From contig NZ_LR594487.1 of NCBI RefSeq assembly GCF_901686465.1, forward strand, positions 2,521,149-2,585,148: a DNA stretch of 64,000 nt. The letters are read 5' to 3'. A program made the translations under genes and the position numbers. A model generated the notes under the pieces. That model did no database searches. It was given only the letters and a program-made list of their open reading frames with translations, and had not been told where the DNA came from. Origin of the DNA: Halorubrum sp. DM2 (GTDB taxonomy: Archaea; Halobacteriota; Halobacteria; Halobacteriales; Haloferacaceae). Positions 44,079 to 53,400 of this stretch are shown here, piece after piece; positions within the stretch are counted from its first letter, which is position 1; each line of letters starts with the position of its first letter.

Positions 44079-44438
44079 TCACCCGAGGTGGCTCTCGAAC
44101 TCGCCGACCAGCTCCTCGGCGTCGACGGGCTTCGTCACGTAGCCGTCGGCACCCGCCTTCACCGCCTCCATCATCTTCTCCTGCTGGTCGACGCTCGTAC
44201 ACATCACGATCACCGCGTCCGGCCAGCGGTCCTTGATCGCGGCCGTCGCCTCGATCCCGGTCATCTCCGGCATCACGACGTCCATCGACACCGCGTCCGG
44301 CTCGTACGCCTCGAAGAGTTCCACCGCCTCTGCGCCGTTTTCCGCCTCGCCGACGACCTCGAACCGGTCCGCCAGCGCGTCCCGGACGACGGTCCGCTGG
44401 AAGGAGGAGTCGTCGACGACGAGTACCCGCTCGGTCAT
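44079..44438 (-). CDS. CheY-like response regulator
   Basis: A 119-residue stand-alone receiver domain. The acidic pair is Asp9/Asp10 (VLVVDDSSFQR), the phosphorylation site Asp53 (AVSMDVVMPEMTG), the switch Thr/Ser in MCTSVDQQ and the invariant Lys103 (GYVTKPVDAEEL). This matches CheY of chemotaxis or an equivalent phosphorelay shuttle. No kinase or chemotaxis genes are adjacent, so its partner is unknown. The ATG at 44438 gives the standard CheY length; an in-frame extension upstream is rejected. Confidence 0.92.
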   Translation of the reverse strand: MTERVLVVDDSSFQRTVVRDALADRFEVVGEAENGAEAVELFEAYEPDAVSMDVVMPEMTGIEATAAIKDRWPDAVIVMCTSVDQQEKMMEAVKAGADGYVTKPVDAEELVGEFESHLG

Positions 44439-44655
44439 ACCCGTTATCCCCGCCTGACCGATATAAGCGCGCGGATCGTTCGCCATCGGAGCGGTCGTTC
44501 GTCGTCGACGTGATCCCTCGTCGCCGACCCCCGCCGTTTCGGTCGCTCACACCGACACACGGGGATCGGCGCGTGCGGTTCCCCCTTGTATATTCGATAA
44601 AGCATATAATGAACATGGGAACAACGTTAAGGTCTATCCCGCGATATGTTCGCGC

Positions 44656-45687
44656 ATGGAAACGCGGAAAGTCCAACGGTTGGGGCCGTCGACGCTGGCG
44701 ATGACGCTCCCGGCCGAGTGGGCGCAGGAACACGGCGTGAACAAAGGCGACGAGGTGTCGCTGCGGATGGGGGGAAAAGGGACGCTTACGGTGCTGCCCG
44801 AGTCGGTGAGCAGCGAGGAGTCGGAGGCGGTGATAAACGCCGACGGACTCGACGCGCGCTCGCTCGAACGCGCCATCGTCGCGCAGTACGTGCTCGGTCG
44901 GCGCGTGATCCACGTCCGCAGCGAGGGGACGCTCGACAGCGAGCACATCAACGCGGTGTACAAAGCCGAGACGCAGCTGATGGGTCTCGGCGTCATCGAG
45001 GAGACGCCGGAAGACATCTCGATCCGCTGTTCGGTCGACCCCGAGGACTTCACCCTCGACAACCTGCTCGAACGGCTGGAGAACACCGGGTCGACGATGC
45101 GCGGCGAGGCCGTGAAGGCGCTCGCGCACGGTAACCCCGACCTCGCGCAGCGCGCGCTCAACCGCGAGCGGCAGGCGAACAAGATATTCGTCCTCCTGCT
45201 CCGGCTCATCTTCACCGCCTACCAGAATCCGAACCTCGCCCGCGCGGTCGGCCTCGAAGAGGGCTTCCCGCTCATCGGCTATCGCTCGGTCGCGAAGAAC
45301 CTCGAACTCACCGCGGACAACGCGGAAGACATCGCCGAGATCGTGATGGAGGCGGACGGCCACACCCTCGACGTCGACAGCGCGACGATGCGCCAGATCC
45401 GCGAGTTCACCGATCAGGTCGACGAGCTGACCGCGCTCGCGGTCCGCGCCGTCGTCGAGCGCGACTACGACCTCACCGTCGAGTGCCGCGACCTGTTCTC
45501 GCGGCTCGAAGACCGCGAACAGGAGATCCTCGACGAACTCCCGAACGACCTCGACAACGAAACGCTGCTGATGACCCGCGAGGTGCTCGTCAGCCTCCAA
45601 CACACCGCGGAGTACGCGATGCGGAACGCCGAGATCGCGGCGAACCTCGCGCTCAACGAGGAGTCCGATCACGTCGAGATCATCTGA
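44656..45687 (+). CDS. Phosphate uptake regulator, AbrB plus PhoU domains
   Basis: A 343-residue archaeal regulator. Residues 1-50 form a SpoVT/AbrB-type DNA-binding swapped hairpin (METRKVQRLGPSTLAMTLPA, then NKGDEVSLRMGGKGTLTVLP). Two PhoU-like helical domains follow (about 110-340) with typical segments such as LENTGSTMRGEAVKAL and DNAEDIAEIVMEADGH. PhoU proteins modulate phosphate transport and signalling; the AbrB fusion suggests direct transcription control. No phosphate transporter genes are next to it here. The upstream 60 nt are AT-rich (TATTCGATAAAGCATATAATG) and GTTAAGG lies about 30 nt before the ATG as a possible TATA box. Confidence 0.88.
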   Translation: METRKVQRLGPSTLAMTLPAEWAQEHGVNKGDEVSLRMGGKGTLTVLPESVSSEESEAVINADGLDARSLERAIVAQYVLGRRVIHVRSEGTLDSEHINAVYKAETQLMGLGVIEETPEDISIRCSVDPEDFTLDNLLERLENTGSTMRGEAVKALAHGNPDLAQRALNRERQANKIFVLLLRLIFTAYQNPNLARAVGLEEGFPLIGYRSVAKNLELTADNAEDIAEIVMEADGHTLDVDSATMRQIREFTDQVDELTALAVRAVVERDYDLTVECRDLFSRLEDREQEILDELPNDLDNETLLMTREVLVSLQHTAEYAMRNAEIAANLALNEESDHVEII

Positions 45688-45756
45688 GGGGACGGCGGTC
45701 TCGGTCCCCGTCGCCCGCTTCGCATGAACTAAGTGGTCCCCCGCGAAGCGGTTCGT

Positions 45757-45939
45757 ATGAGCGAGGGTTCCATCGAATCGGACAAGGAGGTCGGCGTCGC
45801 GCTGGCGCTCGGTGCCATCGCGGTCGTCGGTGCCGTGGTGATGTTTGCGTACCCGGGACAGCTCGGAAAGGCGTGGGGATTCGCGGGCGCGTTCGTCTTC
45901 GCGACGCTCGCCGTCGGCGCGGTTCAGCTGTTCGACTGA
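45757..45939 (+). CDS. Small two-helix membrane protein, 60 residues
   Basis: A 60-residue protein: short acidic N-terminus, then helices at about 13-33 (VGVALALGAIAVVGAVVMFAY) and 40-58 (AWGFAGAFVFATLAVGAVQLF). No further motif. The ATG at 45757 is preferred to an upstream GTG. It follows the PhoU gene after about 70 nt. Haloarchaeal genomes carry many such conserved small membrane proteins; role unknown. Confidence 0.72.
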   Translation: MSEGSIESDKEVGVALALGAIAVVGAVVMFAYPGQLGKAWGFAGAFVFATLAVGAVQLFD

Positions 45940-46054
45940 CCGACTCCCGGCCCCGGTACGGCTGCTGCCGGTTCGGCTCCTCTCCACGGGGGCGATCGGC
46001 GTCCGTTCGGAAAAACGAGAAACCGTTAAGAGCGTCAGACACGTAGATACGCCA

Positions 46055-46282
46055 ATGAGCGAGTACACCGAGGAGGAACAGCGGATCCTCGCGTACCTCA
46101 CGGACAGCGTCACCCGTGGCGAGCGGTACGTTCGCTCGAAGACGATCGCCGACGCGATCGGTCTCACCGCCAAACAGGTGGGGTCGCGGCTCCCCCGTCT
46201 CGCCGAGAAGTCCGACGACGTCGACATCGAGAAGTGGGGCCGCGCCAAGTCGACGACCTGGCGCGTGACGCCGGACGGGTGA
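46055..46282 (+). CDS. Small winged-helix protein (DUF7123-like)
   Basis: A 75-residue single winged helix-turn-helix. The helices read TEEEQRILAYLTDSVTRG, SKTIADAIGLTAKQVGSRLP, and the wing WGRAKSTTWRVTP. It matches a highly conserved haloarchaeal family of small DNA-binding proteins; regulon unknown. GTTAAG about 30 nt before the ATG at 46055 fits a leaderless promoter. The size suggests a dimeric regulator or a chromatin-associated factor. Confidence 0.85.
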   Translation: MSEYTEEEQRILAYLTDSVTRGERYVRSKTIADAIGLTAKQVGSRLPRLAEKSDDVDIEKWGRAKSTTWRVTPDG

Positions 46283-46358
46283 GGCCCGCCCGCCGCGTTC
46301 CTCGTCTCCGACTCCGTCGACGCGCATTTTTAACCCCCGTAGCCCCAAACGGGATCGT

Positions 46359-46790
46359 ATGACCGTTCGAGTCTCCCGGACGTTCGAGTTCGATGCGCCG
46401 CCGGCCGACGTGTGGGCGTTCATCTCGGACGCGGAGCAGCGCGCGGGCGCTATCAGCGTGGTCGACTCCTTCGAGGTTCACGACGACGGGAGCGCGACGT
46501 GGCACGTCGCGCTGCCGATACCGATGATCCGTTCGACCATCGACGTCGAGACGGAGGACGTCGAGCGCGACCCCCCGAACCGGGTGAAGTTCGTCGGGAA
46601 GTCGCGGGCGTTCCGCGTGACCGGCGAACACGAGATCACCGAGACCGACGACGGCGGCTGCCGACTCGCCAACGAGTTCGTCGTCGACGGGCGGCTCCCC
46701 GGCGTCGAGTCCTTTTTCAAGCGGAACTTCGACGCCGAACTGGACAACCTCGAAGCCGCGCTCCGCGCCTCGCTGGCCTCGCCGGCATGA
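46359..46790 (+). CDS. SRPBCC/CoxG-type ligand-binding protein
   Basis: A 143-residue protein with the START-like fold: the opening strand VRVSRTFEFDAPPADVWAFI, the middle (VDVETEDVERDPPNRVKFVG-like segment) and the long C-terminal helix (FFKRNFDAELDNLEAALRAS). CoxG relatives assist carbon monoxide dehydrogenase, but most family members carry other hydrophobic ligands, and no cox genes are here. A TATA-like TTTTTAA stretch lies about 30 nt upstream. Its stop overlaps the start of the nitrilase gene (ATGA), so both are made together. Confidence 0.83.
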   Translation: MTVRVSRTFEFDAPPADVWAFISDAEQRAGAISVVDSFEVHDDGSATWHVALPIPMIRSTIDVETEDVERDPPNRVKFVGKSRAFRVTGEHEITETDDGGCRLANEFVVDGRLPGVESFFKRNFDAELDNLEAALRASLASPA

Positions 46791-47593
46791 GGCTCGCAGG
46801 GGTCCAGCTGGCGGTCGAGGGCGGTGCCGTCGAGGAGAACGTCGACCGCGCGCTCGACCGGATCGAAGCGGCCGCCGACGAGGGGGCGGACCTCGTCGTT
46901 CTCCCCGAACTGTTCGACGTCGGTTACTTCGCGTTCGACTCGTACGGCCGGGCCGCCGAGAGCCTCGCCGGCGACCGCCTCGCCCGGTTCGCCGCCGCGG
47001 CCGACGAACACGGCGTGGCGGTACTCGCTGGGACGGTCGTCGAGGACCTGTCGGCGTCGGCCGCGGACGGGATCGACGTGCCGGCGGAGTCCGGCCTCGC
47101 GAACGCCGCGGTGCTGTTCGACGCCGACGGCGAGCGTCGCCTCGTCTACCGGAAGCGACACCTGTTCGGGTACGGCTCCGAGGAGACGGACCGGATGGTA
47201 CCCGGCGAGCGGACGCCGGTGACGGAGGTCGCGGGCGTCACGCTCGGCGTGACGACCTGCTACGACCTCCGGTTCCCGGAGCAGTTCCGCGAGATGGTCG
47301 ACCGCGGCGTCGAGTGCGTGCTGGTGCCGAGCGCGTGGCCGTACCCCCGGATCGAACACTGGCGGACGCTCGGTCGCGCGCGGGCCATCGAGAACCTCGC
47401 GTACGTCGCCGCCGTCAACGGGAGCGGTCGCTTCGGCGGCGACGCGCTCTGCGGACGGAGCGCGGTGTACGACCCGTGGGGGACCGCGCTCGCGTCGGTC
47501 GGCGACGACCCCGGAGTCGTCACCGCGACGGTGGATTCCGACCGGGTCGCCGCGGTCCGCGAGGAGTTCCCGGCGCTCCGCGACCGTCGGTGA
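46787..47593 (+). CDS. Carbon-nitrogen hydrolase (nitrilase family)
   Basis: A 268-residue enzyme with the complete catalytic triad: Glu41 (VVLPELFDVG), Lys123 (RLVYRKRHLFGYG) and Cys158 (TTCYDLRFPEQF). This resembles omega-amidase/Nit2-like and related amidases that hydrolyse small amides; the precise substrate cannot be read. A loop insertion (DLSASAADGIDVPAESG) precedes the Lys strand. It is translationally coupled to the START-like gene before it. Confidence 0.88.
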   Translation: MRLAGVQLAVEGGAVEENVDRALDRIEAAADEGADLVVLPELFDVGYFAFDSYGRAAESLAGDRLARFAAAADEHGVAVLAGTVVEDLSASAADGIDVPAESGLANAAVLFDADGERRLVYRKRHLFGYGSEETDRMVPGERTPVTEVAGVTLGVTTCYDLRFPEQFREMVDRGVECVLVPSAWPYPRIEHWRTLGRARAIENLAYVAAVNGSGRFGGDALCGRSAVYDPWGTALASVGDDPGVVTATVDSDRVAAVREEFPALRDRR

Positions 47594-48357
47594 GTTGCTC
47601 CCCAATCGTCGGTGAGCCGCCCCGAGGCGGGTAACGGGGCGGTCTCGGCGTTTCGGCTCTGAACGACGGGAGCGCCGCGACCGGATCTCACATATTTATA
47701 CCTGTGAGGCACGTACGTTCGGTCGCCGAAGTCCGACGCTTTTCTCGTTGGAGTTCGGCGTTAACAATCCGCGCGCCCGTCCCGACCACCCGGGCGGCGT
47801 CGCCGACGACAGCCTGGGGGTCCGCTGTCCGGCCGCCGCCCGCCCGCCTCCCACCACCTCTCCGTTCGCCTTTCGCCCACCCCTTTCCGCTTCCTCCCGT
47901 TCCGATAGTCCCGCATTCCGCCTCGTTCCGTATCCTGTCCCGTTCCGCACTTCGCCTCCTTCCGCGTTTTCTCCGGTCCGTCGTCTGTCGCTCGTCACCG
48001 TTATCGATCGTCTCGTCCTGCCGAGGCGAGTTCGTTCGGGGACGACGCGGTCGAAGCCTCACTGTCTCGTCGGGAGTATCTATACCGATAATTTGGCCGG
48101 TACGTTCTTATCTCCGACGCCGGAGAAAGCAAACGCCGCGGACGAATCCGACCGGCCCCATCCCTTTCGGGGCGGGCCGCTCGGCCACTCGCTTCCACCG
48201 TCCGTCGTCCGCCGGCTCGGGTTCGGGCCCACCCGCTCCCACACCGAGTCCGGACCCGTTTCTGTCACGCCTCTCACCCCGCCAGCAGCCGACGGTGTCG
48301 GCGTTCGCGGCCCGGAAGCGCAAGGACGAAACCCCCGGCCGCCGAACCGGCGGTCGA
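47594..48357. other. 764-nt intergenic region with strong orphan promoter
   Basis: No convincing protein gene. At 47691-47700 lies a near-ideal TATA box (CATATTTATA), framed by inverted arms TCACA (47688-47692) and TGTGA (47703-47707). The expected transcript start would be near 47722, over 600 nt before the next gene. From about 47780 to 48010 the plus strand is markedly pyrimidine-rich. A second TATA-like site, GTATCTATACC, is at about 48077. A long open frame upstream of 48358 is Pro/Arg/Ser-rich and looks like translated non-coding DNA. This could be a long leader of the presenilin gene or an RNA gene of unknown type. Confidence 0.55.
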
Positions 48358-49368
48358 ATGTTCCCCCGCGAGTACCGCGGCGTCGCCTTCGTGGTCGGGC
48401 TGTTCCTCGCCGTCCAGCTGGGCGCGCTGGCACTTGTCCCGGAGTTCGTCGACAGCGGCTATCAGGCGGTCGAGAACCCCGACAACCCGGCGAACAGCCT
48501 GCTGTACGTCGTCGCCATCGTCGCGATGACCGGGCTGATGCTCGCGGCGTTCCGCTACGACCTCGACGGGGCGATCCGCCTGCTGATCGTCGGCGTCTCC
48601 GCGTACCTCTCGTGGTACGTCTTCTCCGCGCTCGTGTCGCCGCTGGCGGCCGCGGTGCCGGCGCTCGCGGTCGGGGCCGGCCTCCTCGTCCACCCCGAGT
48701 GGTACGTGATAGACACCGCGGGGGTGTTGATGGGCGCGGGCGCGGCCGGGCTGTTCGGCATCTCGTTCGGCCTGTTGCCCGCGCTGCTACTGCTCGCCGT
48801 CCTCGCCGTCTACGACGCCATCTCCGTGTACGGGACCGAACACATGCTGTCGCTCGCCGAGGGAATCATGGACCTCAACATCCCCGTCGTGTTGGTGATC
48901 CCGCTGTCGCTGTCGTACTCGCTGCTCGACGGCGAGACCGCGAGCGAGGAGGCCGCCGGGGTGGGCGAGGAGGCCGCCGGGGCGGATAACGACGAGGAGT
49001 CGGACGCGGACCCCGCCGAAGCTGGCGACCCCGCCGAACCTGACGATCACGCCGAACCCGGCGACCGCGACGCCTTCTTCATCGGGCTGGGCGACGCCGT
49101 CATCCCGACGGTGTTGATCGCGAGTGCCGCGACGTTCTCGTCGGCTCCGAACCTCGCGGTCCCGCTTTTGGGGGTGAACCTCCCCGCGCTGCTGGCGATG
49201 GTCGGGACCCTCGTGGGGCTGCTCGTCCTCATGCGGTGGGTGATTCAGGGCCGCCCGCACGCGGGCCTCCCGCTGCTGAACGGCGGTGCGATCGGCGGCT
49301 ACCTGATCGGGTCGGTCATCGCCGGCGTGCCGCTGATCGAGGCGCTGGGGCTCGCGGCGTTCTTATAA
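48358..49368 (+). CDS. Presenilin-type intramembrane aspartyl protease
   Basis: A 336-residue membrane protease of the PSH type with about nine hydrophobic segments. The two catalytic aspartates are in the family motifs VYDAISVYG (Asp153) and FIGLGDAVIP (Asp246), and NLPALLAM gives the PAL motif near the C-terminus. An acidic linker (about 192-236) lies between the catalytic helices, longer than in well-studied archaeal PSH. It cleaves single-pass membrane proteins in the bilayer; substrates are unknown. I start at ATG 48358; a longer upstream frame is Pro/Arg-rich and not membrane-like. No TATA box is close, so the transcript likely has a long leader. Confidence 0.88.
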   Translation: MFPREYRGVAFVVGLFLAVQLGALALVPEFVDSGYQAVENPDNPANSLLYVVAIVAMTGLMLAAFRYDLDGAIRLLIVGVSAYLSWYVFSALVSPLAAAVPALAVGAGLLVHPEWYVIDTAGVLMGAGAAGLFGISFGLLPALLLLAVLAVYDAISVYGTEHMLSLAEGIMDLNIPVVLVIPLSLSYSLLDGETASEEAAGVGEEAAGADNDEESDADPAEAGDPAEPDDHAEPGDRDAFFIGLGDAVIPTVLIASAATFSSAPNLAVPLLGVNLPALLAMVGTLVGLLVLMRWVIQGRPHAGLPLLNGGAIGGYLIGSVIAGVPLIEALGLAAFL

Positions 49369-49429
49369 GTCGATTCGGGCGTAGGGTTTCGGTCGGCCGC
49401 GGGAGCCGTCAAAAACCCGGCTGCTCGCT

Positions 49430-49817
49430 ACGACACAGTTGCTGCCGAGAACACGACCGGCGAAGCCTCGGTCGCTTGCTACGACACAGCCGCTGCCGAG
49501 AACACCACCACCGAAGCCCCAGCCGCTCGGCTGTACGTAGTCACTTCTCATAAATCGCTGATCAATACGAATATCATCGAAGCCCCAGTCGCGAGGCGGG
49601 CGCATGCTCGCTGTGCGCTTCAGTCGCTCGCGTTGCTCGCTCCTTCCAGTGCTTGCGTCGCCTGCGCCCGCCTCGCGACTGCCCCTTCGAGTCCCACCCC
49701 GCACCGCAACCGCACCTCACGCCTCCCCAGCCTCGTCGGCGGCTCCCGTTGGTCGCCGCCGACTCCCTCGCGCGGCGCTGTCTCGCGCCCTTCGGGCGCT
49801 CGCAGGCGCGCGCCACC
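49430..49817 (+). repeat. Dispersed structured element, copy 3
   Basis: Third copy of the element seen at 3081-3436 and 23768-24147. Head units are 49430-49480 and 49481-49532, each with GCTGCCGAGAACAC and a CGAAGCC block, then a diverged third head. Hairpin 1 is a perfect 19-bp stem: CAGTCGCGAGGCGGGCGCA (49586-49604) pairs with 49663-49681. Hairpin 2 pairs GTCGGCGGC (49735-49743) with GCCGCCGAC (49755-49763). Hairpin 3 pairs GCGCCC with GGGCGC at 49785-49799. Ends with GCGCGCCACC about 10 nt beyond the stop of the PUA-protein gene, antisense to it. Confidence 0.85.
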
Positions 49818-49827
49818 GCAGAGGGAT

Positions 49828-50340
49828 TTATGAGTCGTCGTCAGCGGGATTTCCGTCGCGCATCTTCACGGCAACGCCGGAGCCGAGCTGTTCGGCCTCC
49901 GCACCCGAGAGTTCGGCGCGGCCGACGCCGAATATCGCGTCCGTCTCGTCGACGACGAGCACCTCGTCGCCGGGTCGGATCCCGTCGTCGGCCGCGGTGA
50001 CGAACTTCGCGAACGCGTCGCGCCCCTCGCGCACGAACGGCTCGCTCTCCTCGCCGACGACCATCCGGTGTCGCGGCTCGGGGAACGCGTCGTGGATCCG
50101 CTTTCCGCCCGCGAGGCCGAGCGTGAACCGGCCGTCGGTGCCGTACGAGACGAGGCGGTCGCCCTCGCTGCTGCCGGGCGTGTCGTCGACGTCGCCGTCG
50201 ATCACCTGCCGCGGGCGGCCGCCGCTCGACCGGCGCACCGTGAGGGGGTCGTCCGGCGGGAACAGGGCCTCGCCCGCGCCGGCCCCGAACTGATAGTCGG
50301 CGGCGGTCCGCAGGTCCGCGAGCGTCTCGGCGTCGGTCAT
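49828..50340 (-). CDS. PUA-domain RNA-binding protein
   Basis: A 170-residue archaeal protein. The N-terminal half is a small alpha/beta part (MTDAETLADLRTAADYQFGAG, which opens many archaeal archaeosine-transglycosylase-associated proteins). The C-terminal half is a PUA domain: VREGRDAFAKFVTAADDGIR, then GDEVLVVDETDAIFGVGRAEL. PUA domains bind structured RNA, often tRNA or rRNA during modification. Its target is unknown. The dispersed structured element begins just past its stop codon. Confidence 0.82.
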   Translation of the reverse strand: MTDAETLADLRTAADYQFGAGAGEALFPPDDPLTVRRSSGGRPRQVIDGDVDDTPGSSEGDRLVSYGTDGRFTLGLAGGKRIHDAFPEPRHRMVVGEESEPFVREGRDAFAKFVTAADDGIRPGDEVLVVDETDAIFGVGRAELSGAEAEQLGSGVAVKMRDGNPADDDS

Positions 50341-50412
50341 GCCCGCGATACCGACCGCGCGCCCAAAGCGGTTGCGACACCGTCCGGCGTCAGCGGCGCT
50401 GGGGACCGCACC

Positions 50413-53400
50413 TCAGCCGAGTGCGGGGTACGCCGCGGCGACCCCGTCGCGGTCGACGCGCCACCGGTCCGCGATCGCTCGGTACGCGGTCGGGTCCGCG
50501 GCCGAGTCGGCGGGGACCCCCTCGGGCGGCGACGCCCGGAGCGCCTCGGCCAGCGCCTCGCGGTCGACCCCGGCCGCCGCGTCGGACTCCCCGGCGAGCA
50601 GGTCCGCGATCCGGTCGGCCGCGGTGACGACCGCCTTCGCGCCCTCGATCCGACGGCCGAGGTCGAGGGCCGCCGTCAGCCGGTCGGCGGCCGCGGCGGC
50701 GTCGCCGCGCGCGGCGGCCGCGGCCCCCAGCGACGCGAGCGCCTCGGCCTCGACCTGCGTGAACCCGCCCTCCCTCGCGGCGTCGACCGCCGACCGCAGC
50801 GCCGTCGTCGCGGCGTCGGGATCCCCCCGAGCGAGCGCCAGCCGTCCGCGGACCCGGTCCGCCTCGGCGAGCCGCTTGTGGCCGGCGTGATCGTCGAGCA
50901 GCGACGCGGTCCGTTCCGTCCAGCGCTCGGCCGTGGAGAGGTCGCCGCGGTCGATCGACACCTCCGCGAGAATCGCGGTCACCATCGCGCAGCGCGCGTC
51001 GGCGTCGAGCGCGTCGAGGCGGTCGAGCGCGGCCGTCAGGAACCGCTCCGCCCGGTCGAGGTCGCCGCCGAGGGACGCCGCGCTGCCGAGGTGGCTCAGC
51101 GCGAACGCCTCGTACATCTCCGACCCGACCCGCTCGGCGACCACGCGCGCCTCCGACGCGCGGGCGACTGCCTCGCCGACCGCGCCGCGCTGCTCGGCGA
51201 CCGCCGCGAGGTTCAGCAGGGAGATGGCCTCGCGGTGTTCGTCGCCGACCGTCCGGTAGCCGTCGAGCGCGCGCCCCGCGGTTCGCACGGCGGCGTCGAG
51301 GTCGCCGCGCCGCCGTAGCGCGACCGCGAGGTTCGTCCTGACGTTCGCCTCGCCGTGGGTGTCGTCGTGCGCCCGGAACAGGTCGCCGGCGACGCGGTAG
51401 TGGTCGAGGACTGCGTCGGTGCCGTCGAGGGCGTCGAGCGCGTTGCCGACGTCCATCAGCGCCTTCGCCATCCCGATGGGGTCGCCGGCCCCGGCGGCGA
51501 TGGCGTACGCCCGCGACGCCGCCTCGTAGGCGGTCTCGTAGTCGCCGTCGAAGTGCGCCGCCTGCGCTCGCCCCCTGACCGCCGCCGCGAGTCCCGTGCG
51601 GTCGCCCGCGGCCGCGAACAGTTCCTCTGCCCGCTCGAACCGCTCTCGCGCCGCGTCGTACTCGCCTCGGCGGCGCGCCACGTTACCGTACCCTCGCTGG
51701 CGCTCAGCGGCTCCTCGCTCGTCGGCCGGCCGCCACGCGTCGAGCGCCTCGGTCGCGCCGTCGAGGTCGCCGGCGTCGACGTACATCCGCGACACCCACT
51801 CCGGCGGGCGGTCGCGCAGGTCGTCCGGGCACGCCGCCGGGAGGTCGATCCAGGCGTAGCGGACGCGGCCGTACAGCGCCGCGAGCCGAGGATAGCGCCG
51901 ACCGACGCCGAACACCGCTCGAACCGTCTCGGCCGCCCACGCTCCCGGATCGCGCTCGATTCGGTCTATCGCCGGCGCGTCCCCGCCGACGGCCCGTCGG
52001 ACCCGAGCGCGACGCGCCGGGTCGTCCGCAAGCGCGAGTACCCGCGAGACGGTCCGCCCGACGCGCCGCGCGACGACCGGCTCCGGCTCCCGCGCCACCA
52101 ACTGCTCCAAGAACAGCACCGACCACTCGTCGTGGACGGTGCGGTACTCCCCGTCGCCCGACGCGACGAGGGCCGTGCCGGTAAGCCGGTCGAGCCCCCG
52201 GCGAACCGACTCGACCGTCGGCGACGGATCGCCGTCCGCCTCGTCCGAGACGCCCCGGTCCGGGCCGTCGACGAGCGCGTACGCCAGCGTCCGAACGTCG
52301 CTCACGCCGGCGACGTTGAGGAGGTTCACCAACACCGCGACGTCCGCGGTCGGCGGCGGGCGGCTCTCGACCTCCCGGACCGCCTCCGCGACCGCGGTCT
52401 CCAGCCCGGAGGTCGGCTCCGCGTCGTCCCCGGCAGCGGTATTCCGGGTCACCTCGTCGAGGTCGGTCTCTCCCGCCCCGTCGGTCGCGCGGACGAGGCG
52501 GTGGACGAGACACAGCAGCTCGCCGACGCGCTCGTCGTCGACCCGGCGCACGTCGGCGAGCAGCGACTCCGGATCGGCGGCCGGGACCGACCCGGTAACG
52601 TCGGCGACGTGGCGGACGAACCGCTCGACCTCGCGCTCGTCGAGCCGGGGGATCCGAACGGTCTCGATCGCCCGCCGGTAGCGGAGGTCCGCGGGGGAGA
52701 GCGGGAGGCCGTCGGGGTCGTCGTACGGCTCCTCGCGGGCGTCGAAGAGGAACGAGACGTCGTCGCAGTCGGCCAGTTCGCGGGCGACGCCGACCGCCTC
52801 TGCGGCCCCCGGGTCGACGGCGTCCTGGACGACCACGAGGTGGTGGCCGTCGCCCTCGGTGACGCGCTCCCGCAGCCGCTCGGTGGCGGTGAACGCCTCG
52901 CCGCCGCCGCTCGCGCGGTACGTCACCGGGCCGCGTCCCGACCGATACCACTCGACCGCGACGCTCCGACAGACGGTGCTCTTCCCGCTTCCCGGCGGTC
53001 CGACGAGCGCGTGGTCGGTCCCCTCGGAGAGCCCGTCGACGAGCAGTCCGGCGATCGAGCGCCGCTCGCCGTCGCGCACCGCGGTCCTGTCGAGGACGTA
53101 CCCCGCGTCGACCTCCGGGAACGACGCCGTGGCGCGGAGCGGCCCGTGCGGATCCGGGTCCCCGGCGAGCCGGTCCTCGTCGACCGCGTGAAATCCCTGT
53201 GCCGAGAGCGTATCACGCCCTCGCTCGTCCGATCTCGGGCGTCCGAAAAGCGCACCGTCGCCGTCGCTTCGCTCCGCGCTCGCTCCGCCGTCTCGGCTCG
53301 CGGTCTCAGCCGCGTCCGCGTTCGTGTCCATGTTCGCGTCCGCGTCTGCCGTCAAGCCGTCGGCGTCGCCGTCGCGGGAGTCACCTGCCGCCGGTCCGTC

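Noticed and set aside
47704..48357. N-terminal extension of the presenilin protein
   Set aside because: More than 200 Pro/Arg/Ser-rich residues without membrane segments or conservation; homologues start near the ATG at 48358.
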